The notes under the pieces: model-generated
What the model was told of the DNA's origin: nothing
The model's input: only the letters and a program-made list of their open reading frames with translations
Databases searched by the model: none
In this document: piece after piece, positions 56,333 through 64,000 of the stretch
Position numbering within the stretch: position 1 is the first letter of the stretch
How the letters are laid out: each line of letters starts with the position of its first letter
Assembly (NCBI GenBank): GCA_964411125.1
Contig: CAYPJU010000010.1
Span: 1 to 64,000, forward strand
From: JBFIHF01 sp964411125
Lineage (GTDB): Bacteria > Myxococcota_A > Bradymonadia > Bradymonadales > Bradymonadaceae
Direction of reading: 5' to 3'
Length of the DNA stretch: 64,000 nt
Translations under genes and position numbers: made by a program

Positions 56333-58224
56333 CAGGCGCGCAGATGAACGAGGAGGGCCGAGATCGCCGCCGGTGTCACACCGATGATTCGCGACGCCTG
56401 CCCCACCGTGCGCGGTCGTACGCGCTCGAGACGATCCCGAATCTCGATCGAGAGGCCGTGAACACCGGTGTAGTCGAGCTCGCCGGGGATCTGGCGCTCT
56501 TCCATCTCACGGTGCTCCTGGATCTGCCGCTCCTGACGGCCGATGTAGCCGTCGTACTTGATCTGGATCTCGATCGCCTCGGCGGTCTCGTCGTCGAGCC
56601 CGTCGATGTCCAGCCCGGGTAGGAAGCGAGCCGCGATCGGGACGATGCTCTGCACGTCGACCTCGTTTCGACGAAGGAGGTCTTCGACGGTCACCCCGTT
56701 GCCGAGGCTCTCGATCCCGTGCTCCGCACAGAACGTCTCGTTCTCGCGGGACGCTCCGATCAAAGTCTCCGCGAAGGCCGCGCGGGTCGCTTCGACGGTC
56801 GCTCGCTTGCGTTCGAACTTCGCCCACTCGTCGGGGCCGAGCAAGCCGAACTGACGCCCGTACTTCGACAGTCGCCAGTCCGCATTGTCTTCGCGCAGCA
56901 GCAACCGGTACTCGGCGCGGCTCGTGAACATGCGGTAAGGTTCGTCGACCCCGCGGGTTACGAGATCGTCGATCAGGACGCCGATGTACCCTTCGTCGCG
57001 GCCGATCACGAACGGTTCTTCGCCCCGCCCCGCGAGCGCCGCGTTGATCCCGGCGACGATCCCCTGGGCCGCAGCCTCTTCGTACCCGGAGGTCCCGTTG
57101 ATCTGCCCGGCGAGGTAGAGCCCCCGCACACCGCGAAGTTCGAGGGTGTGATCGAGCTGGATCGGGTTCACGAAATCGTACTCGACCGCGTAGCCGGGCC
57201 GCATGATCTCCGCGTTCTCCAACCCGGGGATCGTCTTCAGCATCCCCATCTGCACGTCGAGCGGCAGGCTCGTCGACAGTCCGCTCGGGTAGACTTCGTT
57301 CGTGTCGAGCCCCTGGGGCTCGAGGAAGATCTGGTGCCGCTCCTTGTCCGCGAAACGCACGACCTTGTCTTCCAGGCTCGGACAGTATCGCGGTCCGAGC
57401 CCCTCGATCACCCCCGTGAAGAGCGGCGAACGGTCTGTGTTGGCCGCGATCAGATCGTGGGTCTTCTGGTTCGTGTAGGTGATGGCGCAGGAGACCTGCT
57501 CCAACATCGGCGGATCCCAGTAGAACGAGAACCGGCGGGGCGGATCGTCGGGCGGCTGCTCTTCGAGCGATTCCCAATCGATCGTTCTAGAATCGAGCCG
57601 GGGCGTCGTCCCAGTTTTGAGCCGCCCCATCTCGAGGTCGAGCTCCGCCAGCGTCTTCGCCAGGCCGTACGATGCAGCGTCCCCGGCGCGTCCCCCTTTG
57701 AAGTTGTCGAGCCCGACGTGGCAGAGGCCGCGCAGGAAGGTGCCGGTAGTGATCACGACTCGTGGCGCCTCGTAGAAGACGCCGAGCTTGTCGAGGACGC
57801 CGGCGATTCGACGCTCGCCCTCACGCTCTTCGATCCGAATGTCCTCGACACTCCCCTGCTTGATCGTGAGGTTGTCGGTGTTCATCAACAACTGCTGCAT
57901 CTCGGCGCGGTAGCGCCGCATGTCACACTGCGCGCGACGCGACCGAACCGCGGGCCCCTTGCGGGTGTTGAGCCGCCGGTACTGGATCGCGGAGGCGTCC
58001 GCGACCCGGCCCATGACACCACCGAGGGCGTCGACCTCACGAGCGAGATGCCCCTTCGCCACGCCGCCGATTGCGGGGTTGCAGCTCATTTGACCGATCG
58101 TGTCGATGTTCATCGTCAGGAGCAGTGTCTGTTGCCCCATCCGGGCGAGAGCATGTGCCGCCTCGCTGCCAGCATGGCCGCCCCCAATCACGATCGCGTC
58201 GAATTTCCGAGGATGTCTCAGCAC
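56332..58224 (-). CDS. mnmG: tRNA uridine-5-carboxymethylaminomethyl modification enzyme MnmG (GidA)
   Basis: A 630-aa FAD enzyme that, with MnmE, installs the (carboxymethyl)aminomethyl group on U34 of certain tRNAs. It has the FAD-binding GGGHAG (residues 14-19), 'MSCNPAIGGVAKGHLAREVDAL' in part, 'TTGTFLRGLCHVG', 'GRLKTGTTPRL' and the C-terminal helical domain with 'YDGYIGRQERQI'. The length is typical. The start is a GTG with GGAG upstream. MnmE is not in the window. Confidence 0.96.
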   Translation of the reverse strand: MLRHPRKFDAIVIGGGHAGSEAAHALARMGQQTLLLTMNIDTIGQMSCNPAIGGVAKGHLAREVDALGGVMGRVADASAIQYRRLNTRKGPAVRSRRAQCDMRRYRAEMQQLLMNTDNLTIKQGSVEDIRIEEREGERRIAGVLDKLGVFYEAPRVVITTGTFLRGLCHVGLDNFKGGRAGDAASYGLAKTLAELDLEMGRLKTGTTPRLDSRTIDWESLEEQPPDDPPRRFSFYWDPPMLEQVSCAITYTNQKTHDLIAANTDRSPLFTGVIEGLGPRYCPSLEDKVVRFADKERHQIFLEPQGLDTNEVYPSGLSTSLPLDVQMGMLKTIPGLENAEIMRPGYAVEYDFVNPIQLDHTLELRGVRGLYLAGQINGTSGYEEAAAQGIVAGINAALAGRGEEPFVIGRDEGYIGVLIDDLVTRGVDEPYRMFTSRAEYRLLLREDNADWRLSKYGRQFGLLGPDEWAKFERKRATVEATRAAFAETLIGASRENETFCAEHGIESLGNGVTVEDLLRRNEVDVQSIVPIAARFLPGLDIDGLDDETAEAIEIQIKYDGYIGRQERQIQEHREMEERQIPGELDYTGVHGLSIEIRDRLERVRPRTVGQASRIIGVTPAAISALLVHLRA

Positions 58225-58305
58225 GGGATTTCTCCGTCACTCAAATCGGGTCTGTCGCGCTCGGCGCATTCGCGCGCCGAAACTGCAAGCCGGGCGAGCC
58301 CGCGA

Positions 58306-60348
58306 TTACGGGCACACCTCGTTGGCGGCGCCGGGGCTTCCTTCGCCACCGTCGCCGTACGACACGGTCGCGAAACAGAAATTCGCCCCGTCGTCGTTCC
58401 CCGCGGCGGTCAGCGAACCCGGGTCGAGTTGCAGCGCACGCCCGCTCGGCAGCGACGACGTGATGGTGACCGGGTTGTCGTAGAACGACTCGTCGATCAG
58501 CGTTCCATCGTGCTGCGTGAGCTTCAACGTGAAAGGCTGGGTCTCGTCGGGGTTGTTCTTGAGATGACCGCCTGAATAGAGGAACGCCCCACTGACACCT
58601 CCATTGGCGCTCGGGTCCACGTCGCGCGCGAACACCAGGTACTGCCCTGCCCCCACCGTCGCGTTGACGTCCAGGAACATGAACGAGTCGTTAGCGTTGC
58701 CCGAATCCGAATCCGCGAAAATCACGGAGAAGAGAGAGAGCTCGCCTCCGGTCGTGTTGTAGATCTCGAACCACTCGCGCGAGGTGTCGGAGCCATCCGG
58801 ATTTCCCATGAACTCGGTGAAGATCACCTCACCTGGCTGCGGGACGTTGGGGGGAATCGTCTCGCAGACGCCGAACGCGCAGATCTGGCTCCCCTCGGTG
58901 CATTGCACCTCGACGGTGTCGTAGTCGCAGTAGGGATTGTTGAGACGCGTCACCTCACACATCGTGTTGTTGCTGACGAACTGGACGGCCTTGTTCTCGG
59001 CGTCGAGGCAGTATCCGAGCGGCGCCTCGCACGTGAAACCGGCGCAAGGATCGGCGACGCAATCGGTGTTGGCGCCCCCCGGGGTACCGTAGTTGGAGGG
59101 ACTCGTCGCAAACTCGTCCCCCATGCTCGGGCACCAGTTCGAGAAGAGGTTGTTCGAGGCGGCGTCGAGCGGCGCCGCGGGGCTGAGCTTTCGCGACCGC
59201 CCGGCGAGGATCGAACCTCCCTCGTAGTAGACGTGGTCCGAAACGCCCCCGTTCGGATCGATGAGCTGGATCCAGTCGGTATTGTTCGCGAGTCGAACGT
59301 CCGCGTAGTTGTAGTCGGGGGTGAAGGGGACGCTGTCGGAGTACGCGAACACCATGCGTGCGCCCGCATCGATGGGGCCCAGGCCCGCGATGACGTGCTC
59401 CTCGGGAGTGTTGCCCGTCCCCGCGCTCCGGATCGTCCAGCCGTCCAGCTCGACCGCGGCGTTGGACGTGTTCACCACCTCGAACCACTCTCCGATGTCG
59501 TTGAAGCTCCCGGCGGGATTCGCCATGTACTCGACGATCACGAGCGGCCCGACCTCCGTCACACCTCCTTCGCAGGTCGCGTTGTTGCAGGTGGCGAACG
59601 TGTAGAGGCAGTCTTCGAACTCGAGATCGTAGTCGCAGAACGGCGTGCCGTTGTTGTCGACGCACGTCCCTGCCTGGCCGTAGCGTCTCGCGACCTCACC
59701 GTCGCAATCGTCGGCCGGTGGGTCGTCGCACGTCACGCCGTCGCAACCGCCTTCCAGGCATCGCGCGTTGTTGCATCCGGCCGCGCACGCCATGCGAGTT
59801 TCCTGGTAGTCGCAGACGCCGTCGAGGCACGTCCCTGCCGCCGAGTAGGTGATGAGCGTCGTCCCATCTCCGTCGCACACGGGCGACGGGGCCGCATTGC
59901 AGACGACGTTCTCGCACGCGTCGGGCAGACACTCCCCACCGAGGCATCCGTTCTCGCAGGTCGTCCGGGTCTCCGCATAGTTGCAAACCGTACCGTTCTC
60001 GCCGGAGTCGCACGTCCCCACCTGAGACCCGCCGACGATGTCGGAGCCGTCGCAGGTCGCGTCTGCCGGACCCGAATCGCAGTCCTCGTCGACGACGCAC
60101 TCGCCCGAGGAGACGCAGCGCCCGAAACTGTCGCACGACGTGCCGGCGGCACATCCCGGCTCGGCCGCCCCCGGGTCGCAATCCTGAACGCACTTGTCGT
60201 CGTCGTCGCAGTAGAAGCCGGGATCACAGTCGAGGTCCTGGGTGCAGCTCGTCACCTTGTCGCTCGGGTCGTCGGTCTTGCAGCCGCTGGAAACGAACGC
60301 CATGGCGATCACTGCGGCGAGGGAGAAAATCTGGCGAACGCTTTTCAT
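58306..60348 (-). CDS. lipoprotein with Cys-rich repeats and two lamin-tail domains
   Basis: A 680-aa exported protein. The signal ends with VSSGC (Cys23), a likely lipobox. Residues 30-265 are Cys-rich repeats ('TCDSGENGTVCNYAETRTTC' style), probably disulfide-bonded modules. Two lamin-tail domains follow, one beginning 'LVIVEYMANPAGSFNDIGEW' and the other 'VIFTEFMGNPDGSDTSREW'. Lamin-tail modules are common in secreted surface proteins of this type of bacterium; no enzyme motif is visible. It is transcribed towards mnmG. Confidence 0.82.
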   Translation of the reverse strand: MKSVRQIFSLAAVIAMAFVSSGCKTDDPSDKVTSCTQDLDCDPGFYCDDDDKCVQDCDPGAAEPGCAAGTSCDSFGRCVSSGECVVDEDCDSGPADATCDGSDIVGGSQVGTCDSGENGTVCNYAETRTTCENGCLGGECLPDACENVVCNAAPSPVCDGDGTTLITYSAAGTCLDGVCDYQETRMACAAGCNNARCLEGGCDGVTCDDPPADDCDGEVARRYGQAGTCVDNNGTPFCDYDLEFEDCLYTFATCNNATCEGGVTEVGPLVIVEYMANPAGSFNDIGEWFEVVNTSNAAVELDGWTIRSAGTGNTPEEHVIAGLGPIDAGARMVFAYSDSVPFTPDYNYADVRLANNTDWIQLIDPNGGVSDHVYYEGGSILAGRSRKLSPAAPLDAASNNLFSNWCPSMGDEFATSPSNYGTPGGANTDCVADPCAGFTCEAPLGYCLDAENKAVQFVSNNTMCEVTRLNNPYCDYDTVEVQCTEGSQICAFGVCETIPPNVPQPGEVIFTEFMGNPDGSDTSREWFEIYNTTGGELSLFSVIFADSDSGNANDSFMFLDVNATVGAGQYLVFARDVDPSANGGVSGAFLYSGGHLKNNPDETQPFTLKLTQHDGTLIDESFYDNPVTITSSLPSGRALQLDPGSLTAAGNDDGANFCFATVSYGDGGEGSPGAANEVCP

Positions 60349-60460
60349 CGCTTCGAATCCACTTCATGGGGTCACGCGCGCGGTTTTAGAGAAACCCGGA
60401 CAAAACCTCAAGGGAACGGCACAGAACGGAGGGCGCCGCCCTCCCCTTTGCAGGACGGTG

Positions 60461-60499
60461 TTCGCGACGTAGGTTTGCACCGGTCGCACGGTCGCGAAC
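60461..60499 (+). promoter_or_regulatory. inverted repeat in the CHAD gene leader
   Basis: GTTCGCGAC (60461-60469) and GTCGCGAAC (60491-60499) form 9-bp arms with a 21-bp spacer, just upstream of the CAGGAG ribosome-binding site. It could be an operator or leader hairpin in the divergent region 60349-60514. Confidence 0.4.
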
Positions 60500-60514
60500 C
60501 GCCCAGGAGTTGTC

Positions 60515-61390
60515 ATGCCGTACGTTCTCGCTGTCGAAACATCGCTGTCGGATTCGATGCGGGCGGTCCTCAAGGACCAGTTGGAGGAGTCGATCGCGCT
60601 GACGGAATCCCCGTCGGACGTGCTGACGGCGGTCCACGACGTCCGAAAGAACATGAAGCGCATCCGCGCGGGGCTCCGTTTGGTCCGACCGAATCTGCTG
60701 GACTACGCGGCCGAAAACGCCCGCTTTCGGGACATCGCGCGCGGACTCTCCCCGCTTCGTGATGCCGAAGCTCTCATGGAGACGCTCGAGCATCATCAAG
60801 ACTCCCTGAGCGCTTACGACGCCTCGCTGTACGGAAGGGTCGCTGCTCGGGTGCGACGCCATCGGGAGCAGGTGCTTGCCGAGCAGGATCCCTTGGTGGC
60901 GCTCCAGCGCGCGGGCGAATCGCTGCGAGCGGCCCGTCCGCAGCTCGATGCGCTGACGATCGGCGGCGAAGGCTTCGGCGTCGTCGCAGGGGGACTCGAC
61001 AAGACCTACAAGCGCGCACGGAGGCTCTGGGGGCGAGCGTTCGAGCTCGGTTCGTTCGAGGTCTTCCACGAATGGCGCAAACGCGCCAAGTATCACCGGC
61101 ACCACCTCGAGCTCCTCCACGAAGTGTGGCCGGAGTTGATGGGGGCGTGGACCCAGGAGCTGGCGTATCTCACCGATCTGCTGGGGTGGGACCACGACCT
61201 CGCTGTCCTCCTCGAGATCGGCGGCGACGACCCGGCGCTGGCCGGGTGGGTCGCAGAGCGGTCCGTTCGGTACCGCGACAAACTGGACCCGGTCGCCAGG
61301 CGGCTCTTCACCGAGCGAAGATCCGCTCTCGTCCGCCGGCTGGGCGGCTATTGGCAAGCGAAGCACGTCGGACTACAACCACAACGATGA
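60515..61390 (+). CDS. CHAD-domain protein
   Basis: A 291-aa alpha-helical protein. It shows the conserved basic/histidine pattern of the CHAD family: 'AVHDVRKNMKRIRAGLRLVR', 'LSPLRDAEALMETL' and 'VFHEWRKRAKYHRHHLELL'. CHAD domains bind polyphosphate through these Lys/Arg/His residues. There is no CYTH triphosphatase domain in this protein. ATG 60515 has CAGGAG upstream. Its stop overlaps the helicase start by 4 nt (ATGA). Confidence 0.9.
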   Translation: MPYVLAVETSLSDSMRAVLKDQLEESIALTESPSDVLTAVHDVRKNMKRIRAGLRLVRPNLLDYAAENARFRDIARGLSPLRDAEALMETLEHHQDSLSAYDASLYGRVAARVRRHREQVLAEQDPLVALQRAGESLRAARPQLDALTIGGEGFGVVAGGLDKTYKRARRLWGRAFELGSFEVFHEWRKRAKYHRHHLELLHEVWPELMGAWTQELAYLTDLLGWDHDLAVLLEIGGDDPALAGWVAERSVRYRDKLDPVARRLFTERRSALVRRLGGYWQAKHVGLQPQR

Positions 61391-63417
61391 AGCATCTGAA
61401 GCTCGACAGTCTCAATCCTCAGCAGCGCGCCGCCGTCGAACACGTGGATGGTCCGCTGCTCCTTCTCGCGGGCGCCGGCTCCGGGAAGACAAAGACGATC
61501 ACGCATCGGATCGGCTACCTGGTCGCTCGGGGTGTCTCGCCGGAGAACATCCTGGGGGTGAGCTTCACGAACAAGGCCGCCGGCGAGATGCGCGAGCGCG
61601 TCGCGGGGCTCGTCGGCAAGTCGACCGCCGAGGCGATCAAGCTCTCGACGTTTCACAGTCTGGGCGCCGACATCCTGCGCTCGCACATCGGCAGGCTCGG
61701 ATTCCGCACCCCCTTCACGATCCTCGATCAAGGCGATCAACTGTCGCTGGTGCGGGAAATCTTGCACGACATGCGGCTCGACCCGAAGACCGTCGACGCG
61801 CGGGGGCTCCTCTACATGGTGAGCCGCGCGAAGATGGCGTTCGCGCGCCCCGCCGACCTGAAGGAGTTTCGGTTCAACCCCCTGCTCCCCTATGCGCAGC
61901 GGGTCTTCGACGCCTATCAGTCGAGCCTCAAGGGGCTCAACGCCCTCGATTTCGACGACCTGATCTGCCTGCCGGTCACGATCTTCCGCGACCACGAAGA
62001 CGTGCGCGTCGCGTACGGAGATCAGTATCGGTACGTGATGGTCGACGAGTACCAGGACACCAACCACACCCAGCTCCTCTTCGTGCGGGAGATCGTAAAA
62101 GACCACCTCAACGTTTGTGTCGTGGGGGACGACGACCAGAGCATTTACGCCTTCCGAGGAGCGGTGGCCGGCAACATCCTCGACTTCGATCGCCAGTTTC
62201 CGGGAGCTCGAGTGGTCAAGCTCGAGCAGAACTATCGCTCGACCAACAGCATCCTCGAGGCCGCCAACGCGGTCATCTCGAACAATCCGGCGCGACGCCC
62301 CAAAAAACTGTGGAGCGCGAAAGGGGACGGCGCTCCGCTCACCCTCACCGCATGTGCCGACGAACGTGAAGAAGCCGAGTTCGTGGCGACCGAGATCGCA
62401 CGAATGCGCAGCGACCAGGAGCGAACCTGGAAGGATTTCGCGGTCCTGTTTCGCTCCAACACGCAGGCGCGAATCTTCGAAGAGGCGTTTCGCACCCACG
62501 ACGTTCCGTACCGGATCGTCGGGTCGCAGGAGTTCTACGACCGAAAGGAGATCAAGGACCTCATCGCCTACCTGCGAGTCTGCGCAAATCCTTCCGACGA
62601 GGTGAGCTTCCGGCGCATCATCAACGTGCCGTCCCGGTCGGTGGGAGCCACGTCGATGGAGCGACTGTCGGCGGTCGCCAACGAGGCGAACGCCCCGTTC
62701 TTTCAGATCGTGGAAGAGGTCGCGGCCGGAACCCGCAAGATCGACGGCCTGCGATCGAGTTCGATCGAAAAGCTCGGCGACCTGGTGGGAATCGTCCGAC
62801 GGAATCGGGCGCGATTCCGCGAGCCGGGAAATCTCGTCGACAAGACCCGGGCCCTCCTGCGCGACCTGCACTACTTCGACTACCTTCGCAGCTCCGAGAA
62901 CGAGGACGCCGCGGCGATCCGCAGGGTCAACAACGTCAAGGAATTCCTCGAGGCATTCGAAGAGTGGGAGTCGGCCGTCGGGGGGAGCCTCGACGAATAC
63001 CTCAATCGCCTCGCGCTCGACGGGCAGCGGTCGAACGAAGACGGAGTGACGGACGAAGTCTTGCTGCTGACGCTTCATTCGTCCAAGGGGCTGGAGTTCC
63101 CCGTCGTCTTCCTCGTCGGCATGGAGGAGGGACTCCTACCCCACCGCCGTGCGACCGAGGAACCCGGTGGTTTGGAGGAGGAGCGCCGGCTCTGCTACGT
63201 CGGAATAACCCGCGCCAAAGAGCGGCTGATCTTGACGCGGGCTCGAGGCCGAAAGCGCTACGGTCAGCTCGTGGAGCGCGACCCGTCGCGTTTCCTCAAG
63301 GAAATTCCGAAGAACCTCCTCCGCCGAGCAGACGCCGCGGAAGCGAGCGCCCTCGCCGACAAACGCAAAGAGGTGGCGAGCAAGTATCTGCGGGCCTTCC
63401 TCTCGGAGCTCGACTGA
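61387..63417 (+). CDS. UvrD/Rep-family ATP-dependent 3'-5' DNA helicase
   Basis: A 676-aa superfamily 1A helicase. In order: Q-motif 'LNPQQRAAV', Walker A GAGSGKT (29-35), 'DEYQDTN' (motif II), 'GDDDQSIYAFRGA' (III), 'LEQNYRST' (IV), 'LLTLHSSKGLEFPVVFLVG' (V) and 'RRLCYVGITRA' (VI). The length and the lack of a long C-terminal extension are closest to Rep. It unwinds DNA in replication restart or repair. Its start overlaps the CHAD stop, so the two are coupled. Confidence 0.92.
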   Translation: MKHLKLDSLNPQQRAAVEHVDGPLLLLAGAGSGKTKTITHRIGYLVARGVSPENILGVSFTNKAAGEMRERVAGLVGKSTAEAIKLSTFHSLGADILRSHIGRLGFRTPFTILDQGDQLSLVREILHDMRLDPKTVDARGLLYMVSRAKMAFARPADLKEFRFNPLLPYAQRVFDAYQSSLKGLNALDFDDLICLPVTIFRDHEDVRVAYGDQYRYVMVDEYQDTNHTQLLFVREIVKDHLNVCVVGDDDQSIYAFRGAVAGNILDFDRQFPGARVVKLEQNYRSTNSILEAANAVISNNPARRPKKLWSAKGDGAPLTLTACADEREEAEFVATEIARMRSDQERTWKDFAVLFRSNTQARIFEEAFRTHDVPYRIVGSQEFYDRKEIKDLIAYLRVCANPSDEVSFRRIINVPSRSVGATSMERLSAVANEANAPFFQIVEEVAAGTRKIDGLRSSSIEKLGDLVGIVRRNRARFREPGNLVDKTRALLRDLHYFDYLRSSENEDAAAIRRVNNVKEFLEAFEEWESAVGGSLDEYLNRLALDGQRSNEDGVTDEVLLLTLHSSKGLEFPVVFLVGMEEGLLPHRRATEEPGGLEEERRLCYVGITRAKERLILTRARGRKRYGQLVERDPSRFLKEIPKNLLRRADAAEASALADKRKEVASKYLRAFLSELD

Positions 63418-63493
63418 CCTCGGGGTCGAATGGCAGGTCGGGACTAAGGCCGACGTCCACGTTGTTTTGCTCGGCGCCAGCCGGAGGAAATGC

Positions 63494-64000
63494 TTGAAGC
63501 GCAGGACGTTCATACGAAGCATCGCCGCAGCCGCCGCGACCCTCGCTGCGATGCCCGCGAAGCTCTGGGCGATGGGGCCCGACGACGATTTCGTGATCGC
63601 CCTGCTCCGCCACGGGGGCAACTGGAACCCGCGACCGACAGCCCTGCGCAGGCTCCTCCTCGAGGTCGAAAAGCGGACGTCGATTCAGGTCGCGCCGAAG
63701 TCCGAGGAGATCGCGCCCGACTCCGACGAGCTCTTCTCGCACCCGTTCGTCGTGCTCGCTGGCGACCGAAAGTTTCCACCGTTCTCGGAGGAGACGATCC
63801 TCAACCTCCGAGCGTACCTGCAGGCGGGCGGCTTTCTGCTCGTCGACTCCGCCGAAGGGGTCCGCGACGGTCCGTTCATGGCGTCGGTCGAACGCGAGAT
63901 CGATCGCATCTTCGGGCCGGGGCGCCTCGCTGCGGTCCCCAGGGACCACGTCCTCTACAAATCGTTCTATCTCATCGACCAGCCCGTCGGACGGGTCCTC
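63494..64000 (+). CDS. DUF4159-type exported protein, 3' end outside the window
   Basis: A partial gene, 169 residues visible, open to the right edge. The N-terminus has a Tat-like signal ('KRRTFIRSIAAAAATLAAM'). The mature part shows the DUF4159 pattern: 'FVIALLRHGGNWNPRPTALR', then 'PFVVLAGDRKFPPFSEETI' and 'LRAYLQAGGFLLVDSAEGV'. The family function is unknown; members occur beside BatA/MoxR-type genes. The TTG start at 63494 was chosen because GGAGG lies 6 nt upstream and the signal starts there. Confidence 0.75.
   Translation, partial: MKRRTFIRSIAAAAATLAAMPAKLWAMGPDDDFVIALLRHGGNWNPRPTALRRLLLEVEKRTSIQVAPKSEEIAPDSDELFSHPFVVLAGDRKFPPFSEETILNLRAYLQAGGFLLVDSAEGVRDGPFMASVEREIDRIFGPGRLAAVPRDHVLYKSFYLIDQPVGRVL

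Overview
This 64 kb window is GC-rich chromosomal DNA from a Gram-negative bacterium with a myxobacterial or deltaproteobacterial style of gene content. The evidence is several Ser/Thr protein kinases (one with a PEGA domain, one that looks catalytically dead and is fused to an ATPase and TPRs), lipoproteins with Asp-rich thrombospondin type 3 repeats or lamin-tail domains, an FHA-type sigma54 activator, PilZ proteins, an AgmX/PglI-like protein, MCE/Mla lipid transport genes and an S23-type four-helix-bundle protein. No rRNA, tRNA, insertion sequence, CRISPR array or phage gene was found. The genus cannot be named from the sequence alone.

Layout. 1-9.5 kb: four-helix-bundle gene, an unknown 383-aa protein behind a class A penicillin-binding protein, a small PilZ-like protein, a TauE/SafE permease, a Ser/Thr kinase and a large TPR protein. 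9.5-17.3 kb (minus strand): a tightly overlapping operon maf, RsmF-type rRNA methyltransferase, pseudokinase-ATPase-TPR protein and exported transglutaminase-like protein. 17.4-23.7 kb: a DUF493 gene, then a minus-strand operon of lipoprotein, PEGA kinase and exported TPR/PEGA-like protein. 24-31.6 kb: glyoxalase II-like hydrolase, TlpA-type thioredoxin, MltD-like lytic transglycosylase with LysM repeats, small envelope proteins and mlaE-mlaD. 31.7-45 kb: an FHA-sigma54 activator divergent from a three-gene operon. That operon encodes a giant fatty-acid/polyketide synthase (KS-AT-tandem ACPs-KS-KR-DH-PPTase), a biotin carrier protein and an acyl-CoA carboxyltransferase, and ends in a clear terminator. 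45-54.6 kb: PilZ protein, monomeric NADP isocitrate dehydrogenase, then an overlapping set of outer-membrane barrel, sulfite-oxidase-like molybdopterin lipoprotein and a 1233-aa amidohydrolase lipoprotein, followed by a HEAT-repeat protein behind a likely sigma54 promoter. 54.8-64 kb: pectinacetylesterase-like lipoprotein, mnmG with a short companion, lamin-tail lipoprotein, a CHAD-UvrD/Rep pair and the start of a DUF4159 protein.

The most interesting system is the synthase operon. Every readable carrier-domain repeat has threonine (GIDT) where the phosphopantetheine-accepting serine is normally found, and a phosphopantetheinyl transferase is fused to the same polypeptide. The carrier domains repeat with an exact 348-bp period and are nearly identical. 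The assembly broke there (100 N placeholder), which makes one gene look like two reading frames. The linkers between the carriers are built from short palindromic units. The upstream region is packed with dyad symmetries, including a TetR-type operator candidate. Product, substrate and carrier number are not determined by this sequence.
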